From: Lachnospiraceae bacterium
Lineage (GTDB): Bacteria; Bacillota; Clostridia; Lachnospirales; Lachnospiraceae
Reading direction: 5' to 3'
Length of the DNA stretch: 10,487 bases
NCBI GenBank assembly: GCA_900770325.1
Contig: CAAGKE010000160.1
Span: 1 to 10,487 of the forward strand
Shown here: piece after piece, positions 6,710-10,487 of the stretch
Position numbering within the stretch: the stretch's first letter is position 1
How the letters are laid out: each line of letters opens with the position of its first letter
The notes under the pieces: model-generated
Told to the model about the DNA's origin: nothing
Database searches by the model: none
What the model saw: the letters and a program-made list of their open reading frames with translations, nothing else
Translations under genes and position numbers: made by a program

Positions 6710-6734
6710 TTGTATCTGCATATTTGGATATAAT
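6710..6734 (+). promoter_or_regulatory. Possible promoter before the initiating transferase gene
   Basis: A perfect TATAAT -10 box lies at 6729-6734, preceded by TGG-A, nearly an extended -10. The best -35 candidate, TTGTAT (6710-6715), is only 13 bases away, which is too close, so activity would depend on the -10. It would start a transcript shortly before the ribosome binding site at 6751-6759. Confidence 0.35.
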
Positions 6735-6761
6735 ATATAAGCTGGCAACGAGGGGGGAGTT

Positions 6762-8159
6762 GTGAATATACATGTACGAAGCCTGAGAAGATCGACGCTG
6801 TGGCTCGCTGATATGGTCGTGAGCCTTCTTTCGTTTGCGATGGCGGTACATATCCGCTTCGGCACCGGAATCAGTGGAACAACTTCGGGGCTTGAGATAT
6901 TTAATTTCTCCATTGCGTTGATCTCGACCGTGATCTCATTCGGCCTGAACCTGGATAAGAATTTTATGCGGCGCGGCTGGTTTGATGAAATCTATGCTGT
7001 TTTTCTGCATACTGCCGTTCTTGGTCTGGCATTAATTACGGGCCACTACTTTGCCCATAACATTTCCTGGATTTCACGCTTGGTGCTTGGTTACTTTCTT
7101 TTGATTAACTTCGGTCTCATGATCGTGGAGCGGGGCACAATCAAATTTGCAGCCCGCAAAGTCTACGGCACCGATACGTTCCGCAACAAAATCATTCTTA
7201 TTACCGATCAGGCACATGCGGAGGAAGAGTTTGATGACGGACTTGTATTCTGCGTCATCGGAAAGCTTGTCATTGATACGGATAACGCAAAGGGCACGCT
7301 CTATGATCATCCGTTTTCCTGCCCACTGCAGAATCTGAGCAAGGAACTTGTGACGGCTGCCTTTGATGATGTATTTTTCAATGCGCCGTCACTTCCTCAG
7401 GAGACTATCTATTCCCTGATGGAGAAGTTTACGGACATGGGCGTAAAGGCACACGTTGCGCTGGATCTGTTTCAGCCCGCGGATCAGCAATTGACGGTAT
7501 CTGCCTTCGGCGGGGATTATCTCTGTGCCAATTATGCGAAACATGAATTCAACCGCGCCGCCCTAGCGGTGAAACGAATCTTTGATATCATCGGAGCTCT
7601 GGTGGGTCTTGCGATCTGTGGAATTATCTATATCTTTGCGGCACCGGCCATTAAACTGGATTCGCCGGGCCCCGTTATCTTTTCCCAGATCCGCATCGGA
7701 CGCAACGGCAAGCGCTTCAAGTTCTATAAGTTCCGTTCGATGTATATCGATGCGGAGGAGCGGAAGAAGAACCTGATGGCGGAGAACGAGATGAACGGCC
7801 TCATGTTCAAGATGGAAGATGATCCGCGTATCACAAAAGTAGGAAAATTTATGCGGAAGACATCTCTCGATGAGTTTCCACAGTTCTGGAACGTATTGAA
7901 AGGGGACATGTCCCTGGTAGGAACCCGTCCTCCAACCGAAGATGAATTTCTGCATTACAATGAACATTATCGCGAGCGCCTGTCCATCCGTCCCGGTATC
8001 ACGGGGTTGTGGCAGGTATCGGGACGCAGTGATATCACCAACTTTGATGATGTCGTAAAGCTGGACCTGCGTTATATCAACAACTGGTCGCTGGGCCTGG
8101 ACGCAAGAATCCTGTTTAAGACCGTAGCCGTCGTGTTTAAGCACAAGGGAGCCAGATAA
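6762..8159 (+). CDS. Polyprenyl-phosphate hexose-1-phosphate transferase (initiating enzyme of polysaccharide synthesis)
   Basis: It transfers a sugar-1-phosphate from a UDP-sugar to undecaprenyl phosphate at the inner face of the membrane, the first committed step of repeat-unit assembly. The 465-residue, WbaP/CpsE-like form has four N-terminal membrane segments (about 13-31, 48-63, 78-95, 104-121), a central soluble Rossmann-like region (about 140-260), a fifth hydrophobic segment (273-297) and the catalytic domain. Catalytic motifs are LDSPGPVIFSQIRIG (299-313), FKFYKFRSM (319-327), DDPRITKVGKFMRKTSLDEF (353-372) with the Asp370-Glu371 pair, NVLKGDMSLVGTRPP (377-391), and RPGITGLWQVSGRS (410-423). 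The start is GTG 6762, preceded closely by AGGGGGGAG (6751-6759). The nearby ATG at 6772 is out of frame and closes after four codons. rfbB follows after about 50 bases. The sugar (glucose, galactose or an N-acetyl sugar) cannot be read from the sequence. Confidence 0.92.
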   Translation: MNIHVRSLRRSTLWLADMVVSLLSFAMAVHIRFGTGISGTTSGLEIFNFSIALISTVISFGLNLDKNFMRRGWFDEIYAVFLHTAVLGLALITGHYFAHNISWISRLVLGYFLLINFGLMIVERGTIKFAARKVYGTDTFRNKIILITDQAHAEEEFDDGLVFCVIGKLVIDTDNAKGTLYDHPFSCPLQNLSKELVTAAFDDVFFNAPSLPQETIYSLMEKFTDMGVKAHVALDLFQPADQQLTVSAFGGDYLCANYAKHEFNRAALAVKRIFDIIGALVGLAICGIIYIFAAPAIKLDSPGPVIFSQIRIGRNGKRFKFYKFRSMYIDAEERKKNLMAENEMNGLMFKMEDDPRITKVGKFMRKTSLDEFPQFWNVLKGDMSLVGTRPPTEDEFLHYNEHYRERLSIRPGITGLWQVSGRSDITNFDDVVKLDLRYINNWSLGLDARILFKTVAVVFKHKGAR

Positions 8160-8199
8160 CAATCAGCTTTTCCAAGTAGAATATAGTGCAGCGGCACCA

Positions 8200-8207
8200 G
8201 GGAGGAA
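8200..8207 (+). promoter_or_regulatory. Ribosome binding site that sets the rfbB start
   Basis: GGGAGGAA lies 5 bases before ATG 8213. The in-frame GTG at 8186 would put this site inside the gene and add nine residues before a protein whose usual beginning is the MTTTYLVTG-type strand, so 8213 is chosen. Confidence 0.7.
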
Positions 8208-8212
8208 ACCAA

Positions 8213-9292
8213 ATGACAACCACATATCTCGTTACCGGCTGCGCCGGCTTCATTGGAACCAACTTTGTATATTACATGTTGCGGAAATATTCCGATATCC
8301 GGATCATCAACCTCGACAAGCTGACCTATGCCGGTAACCTTGAAAATCTCAAGGATATTGAAAATGACAAACGACACATTTTCGTCCATGGCGATATTTG
8401 TGACAAGGATCTTGTCGCGTCCCTATTGGAAACCTATGACCCGGATTATGTCATCAACTTTGCGGCCGAGTCCCATGTCGATCGCTCCATCGCTAATCCC
8501 GAAATCTTTGTCGAGACCAACGTCATGGGAACCGTCAATCTTCTTCAGCGCTGTAAAGACGCCTGGTACAACGCCGAGACAAGGACCTGGAAAGAAGGAA
8601 AGAAATACCTCCAGGTATCGACCGATGAAGTTTATGGCGCCCTTGGCGCAACCGGCTACTTCACGGAAATGACGCCGCTTTCGCCGCATTCTCCGTATTC
8701 CTCTTCCAAGGCAAGTGCCGATCTCTTTGTGATGGCGTTCCATGATACCTATGGTATGCCTGTCAATATTACGCGCTGCTCCAATAACTATGGACCCTAT
8801 CAGTTTCCGGAGAAACTGATTCCTTTAATGATTAATAACGTAAAACATCATCAGAAGCTGCCCGTGTATGGAGACGGGATGCAGATACGTGACTGGCTCT
8901 ATGTCGAAGACCATTGCAAAGCCATTGATATGGTCGCTTCCAACGCGAAATCTGGCGAAGTATATAACGTCGGCGGCCATAATGAGCGTCCCAACATCTT
9001 CATCGTCAAGACGATCATTTCCCAGCTCCATGACCGTCTTCATGATGAGGAGATCAATGAATCGCTGATTCACCATGTTACGGACCGTCTTGGTCATGAC
9101 CGCCGCTATGGCATCGACCCGACCAAGATCAAGAACGACCTCGGCTGGTATCCGGAAACACCGTTTGAAAAGGGCATCGTCCTCACAATTGACTGGTATC
9201 TGAACCACGAAGAATGGATGGACCACATCACCAGCGGCAACTACCAGAACTATTACGCCTCCATGTATGGCGCAAAGAAGGAATTAGACTGA
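8213..9292 (+). CDS. rfbB: dTDP-glucose 4,6-dehydratase
   Basis: It converts dTDP-D-glucose to dTDP-4-keto-6-deoxy-D-glucose with bound NAD, the branch point to dTDP-L-rhamnose and other 6-deoxy sugars. The 359-residue cytoplasmic SDR-family protein has the NAD-binding loop TGCAGFIG (8-15), LDKLTYAGNLENL (34-46), which is diagnostic for RmlB, and FAAESHVDRSI (83-93). Catalytic STDEVYG (136-142) holds Thr137, Asp138 and Glu139, and YSSSK (162-166) holds the Tyr-Lys pair. NNYGPYQFPEKLIPLMI (191-207) and GDGMQIRDWLYVEDH (220-234) complete the family pattern. Length is normal and no key residue is missing. It follows the initiating transferase in the same direction. The partner genes rmlA, rmlC and rmlD are not in this window, so the final sugar is unknown. 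Confidence 0.96.
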   Translation: MTTTYLVTGCAGFIGTNFVYYMLRKYSDIRIINLDKLTYAGNLENLKDIENDKRHIFVHGDICDKDLVASLLETYDPDYVINFAAESHVDRSIANPEIFVETNVMGTVNLLQRCKDAWYNAETRTWKEGKKYLQVSTDEVYGALGATGYFTEMTPLSPHSPYSSSKASADLFVMAFHDTYGMPVNITRCSNNYGPYQFPEKLIPLMINNVKHHQKLPVYGDGMQIRDWLYVEDHCKAIDMVASNAKSGEVYNVGGHNERPNIFIVKTIISQLHDRLHDEEINESLIHHVTDRLGHDRRYGIDPTKIKNDLGWYPETPFEKGIVLTIDWYLNHEEWMDHITSGNYQNYYASMYGAKKELD

Positions 9293-9319
9293 ACTAGCAG
9301 AAAGGAACGACCAACTTTC

Positions 9320-10390
9320 ATGGAGCCAAAGCTTGTTTACCTGTTTGAACTCGAATCTGTACGCAAGACGGACCAGGAAATTCTGGAAGGGCAGAAAACA
9401 CTGTATAACGAGCTGGTTCATCACGGAAACTGCGTCGTCCTTACCTATAATCAGCTGGTCGATTCACGGGCTTTTTTCAGCCTGTTTTCGGATACGGAAG
9501 GCACCTATTACAACAGTTTTGTTGAGTTGTTCGAACACAAGCGGATCCTTCTTTCGCAGTATGGCGATGTCCGCACACTCTCACAATATCTTGTTAACTC
9601 TGTGTCGCAGCAGGAGCCGTTTATTTATTCGGCGCTGCCGATTAAGTTTTCGCAGCGCCGGCTTCTTGCTCTGATGCGCCGCAGCCTCGTTTACTCTGAC
9701 CTGTCAGAGATCAGCGGCTATCTGGACGGCAGCCTGTTTTCCAAAGACGAGCTGAAGGATCTGTTCATCGAAATACAGCCCGACGGTAGCGAGGTGGCAT
9801 CTTCGCTCAGCGAAGGCGATATGAAGGCAGCACTTACGCATCTTCGCAGCCTGTTATCTATCATTTTGAAGCTCAGTACCGTGGATGGAAGCTACATTCC
9901 ACCAAGGGATCCAAATGAAATCAGCAGTCTGCGGTTTTGCAACATTCTTGCCCGTGTACTCCGGATGAAAAGTACCTATCCACTCTGGGCTTCTGCAATT
10001 GCGGCGATATCTTCACTTCCCGCTTATAAAGATCATGAGGCTCATAACCGCCGCTCCCCGTATCTTCAGCAGCTCTACTTAGCCGCAAAGACAGGGGCGC
10101 AGGAGAAACAGGCCTGTCAGTATGCAGAAGCGATCATTAACCTTTGTTTCAATTATGCCTGTGAAATCAGTATCTGCGGCACCTCAAAGCGCTACGACCC
10201 ACAGGAACTTCTGGATCCAGACAATCCCGCGCCATCTTTTGAAACGGACTTTCAGCAGAGACTTGATCACTACTGGAAGAACGGATCTGATGCAGACAAC
10301 CGCTTCCTCCAGAAAGAAACAAACGGATTTATTCCTTACCGCAGGCCTCACGGTTTTCCGGATTTTTCATCGTCTAGGAAAGTTCTCTAA
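9320..10390 (+). CDS. Unassigned cytoplasmic protein, 356 aa
   Basis: I do not recognise a named family or function. The protein begins MEPKLVYLFELESVRKTDQE and has no signal peptide or clear membrane segment. It is mixed alpha/beta in look: strand-like VVLTYNQL (39-46) and FIYSALPIKF (101-110), and an Arg-rich SQRRLLALMRRSLVYSDLSE (111-130). A helical region (about 165-285) follows, with several Cys, then a polar end. The acidic and basic residues are well distributed, codon use resembles the neighbouring rfbB, and the frame is long and clean, all favouring a real gene. AAAGGAA (9301-9307) lies about 12 bases before the ATG, a long spacer. No other start is possible because the rfbB stop is in the same frame 27 bases upstream. 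Position after rfbB suggests co-transcription but does not prove a glycan role. The C-terminus may be truncated: residues from about 346 on (PDFSSSRKVL) look less protein-like and the following sequence is disrupted. Confidence 0.7.
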   Translation: MEPKLVYLFELESVRKTDQEILEGQKTLYNELVHHGNCVVLTYNQLVDSRAFFSLFSDTEGTYYNSFVELFEHKRILLSQYGDVRTLSQYLVNSVSQQEPFIYSALPIKFSQRRLLALMRRSLVYSDLSEISGYLDGSLFSKDELKDLFIEIQPDGSEVASSLSEGDMKAALTHLRSLLSIILKLSTVDGSYIPPRDPNEISSLRFCNILARVLRMKSTYPLWASAIAAISSLPAYKDHEAHNRRSPYLQQLYLAAKTGAQEKQACQYAEAIINLCFNYACEISICGTSKRYDPQELLDPDNPAPSFETDFQQRLDHYWKNGSDADNRFLQKETNGFIPYRRPHGFPDFSSSRKVL

Positions 10391-10487
10391 TGGACCTCAA
10401 ACAGGAAATTTTCAAGAAGGCACTTTAAAACTCTGTTCTACCAAGGGTAAAATTTTGATGTGTACTTCAGTTGTGGTGCTGCGGTAC
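10390..10487 (+). pseudogene. Possible start of a broken or frameshifted gene at the window edge
   Basis: ATG 10390 overlaps the previous stop by one base (TAATG) and has AGGAAAG (10376-10382) 7 bases upstream, a good initiation site. It reads only MDLKQEIFKKAL before TAA at 10426-10428. In the next frame, protein-like FKTLFYQG runs to a TAA and then continues NFDVYFSCGAAV to the window end. A third frame is open from 10353 to the end. The picture is of coding sequence with at least one frameshift and one stop, or a sequencing error. No family can be assigned with confidence. Confidence 0.3.

Noticed and set aside
7563..8162. 199-codon minus-strand ORF opposite the transferase catalytic domain
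   Set aside because: The plus strand encodes the invariant catalytic motifs, so the opposite frame is open only as a by-product of codon use.

Overview
The window looks like a surface-polysaccharide region of a low-to-moderate GC Gram-positive bacterium, most likely a Bacillota member of the Clostridia or Erysipelotrichia type. This rests on strong GAGG-type ribosome binding sites, occasional GTG starts, LicC/LicA/LicB-type phosphocholine genes, and a Wzx/Wzy-style capsule set with a polytopic sugar-phosphate transferase. No rRNA, tRNA, CRISPR array or insertion sequence was seen.

Left part (1-3390, + strand) is a choline uptake and activation module. It opens with the broken 3' end of a LicA-type choline kinase gene (about 68-466, with an in-frame TGA at 398-400). 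Then come licC (CTP:phosphocholine cytidylyltransferase), a complete licA (choline kinase) and licB (choline permease). licA and licB overlap by one base. Together they would import choline, phosphorylate it and make CDP-choline for decorating a surface glycan. No licD transferase lies in the window. A hairpin at 3473-3504 closes the module and can serve the convergent gene as well.

Middle part (3647-5503) holds a lone Wzz-like chain-length gene on the minus strand. It carries a C-terminal domain that resembles a tyrosine-kinase fold without a P-loop. Next is a divergent intergenic region of roughly 570 bases. It contains two overlapping small ORFs of uncertain status on the + strand (5088-5286).

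Right part (5504-10390, + strand) is a capsule or exopolysaccharide block: a Wzy-like polymerase, an initiating polyprenyl-phosphate sugar-1-phosphate transferase, dTDP-glucose 4,6-dehydratase (rfbB/rmlB) and a 356-residue protein I cannot assign. The initiating transferase starts the lipid-linked repeat unit, RfbB feeds it a 4-keto-6-deoxy sugar precursor, the Wzy-like protein polymerises it, and Wzz sets the length. Other glycosyltransferases and a flippase are not present here and would have to be outside. The last 97 bases look like the start of a broken or frameshifted gene.

The least ordinary signals are three. First, relics of a LicC-LicA fusion lie next to a separate intact licA. Second, Wzz carries a P-loop-less kinase-like tail. 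Third, an unassigned protein at the right end sits next to degraded coding sequence.
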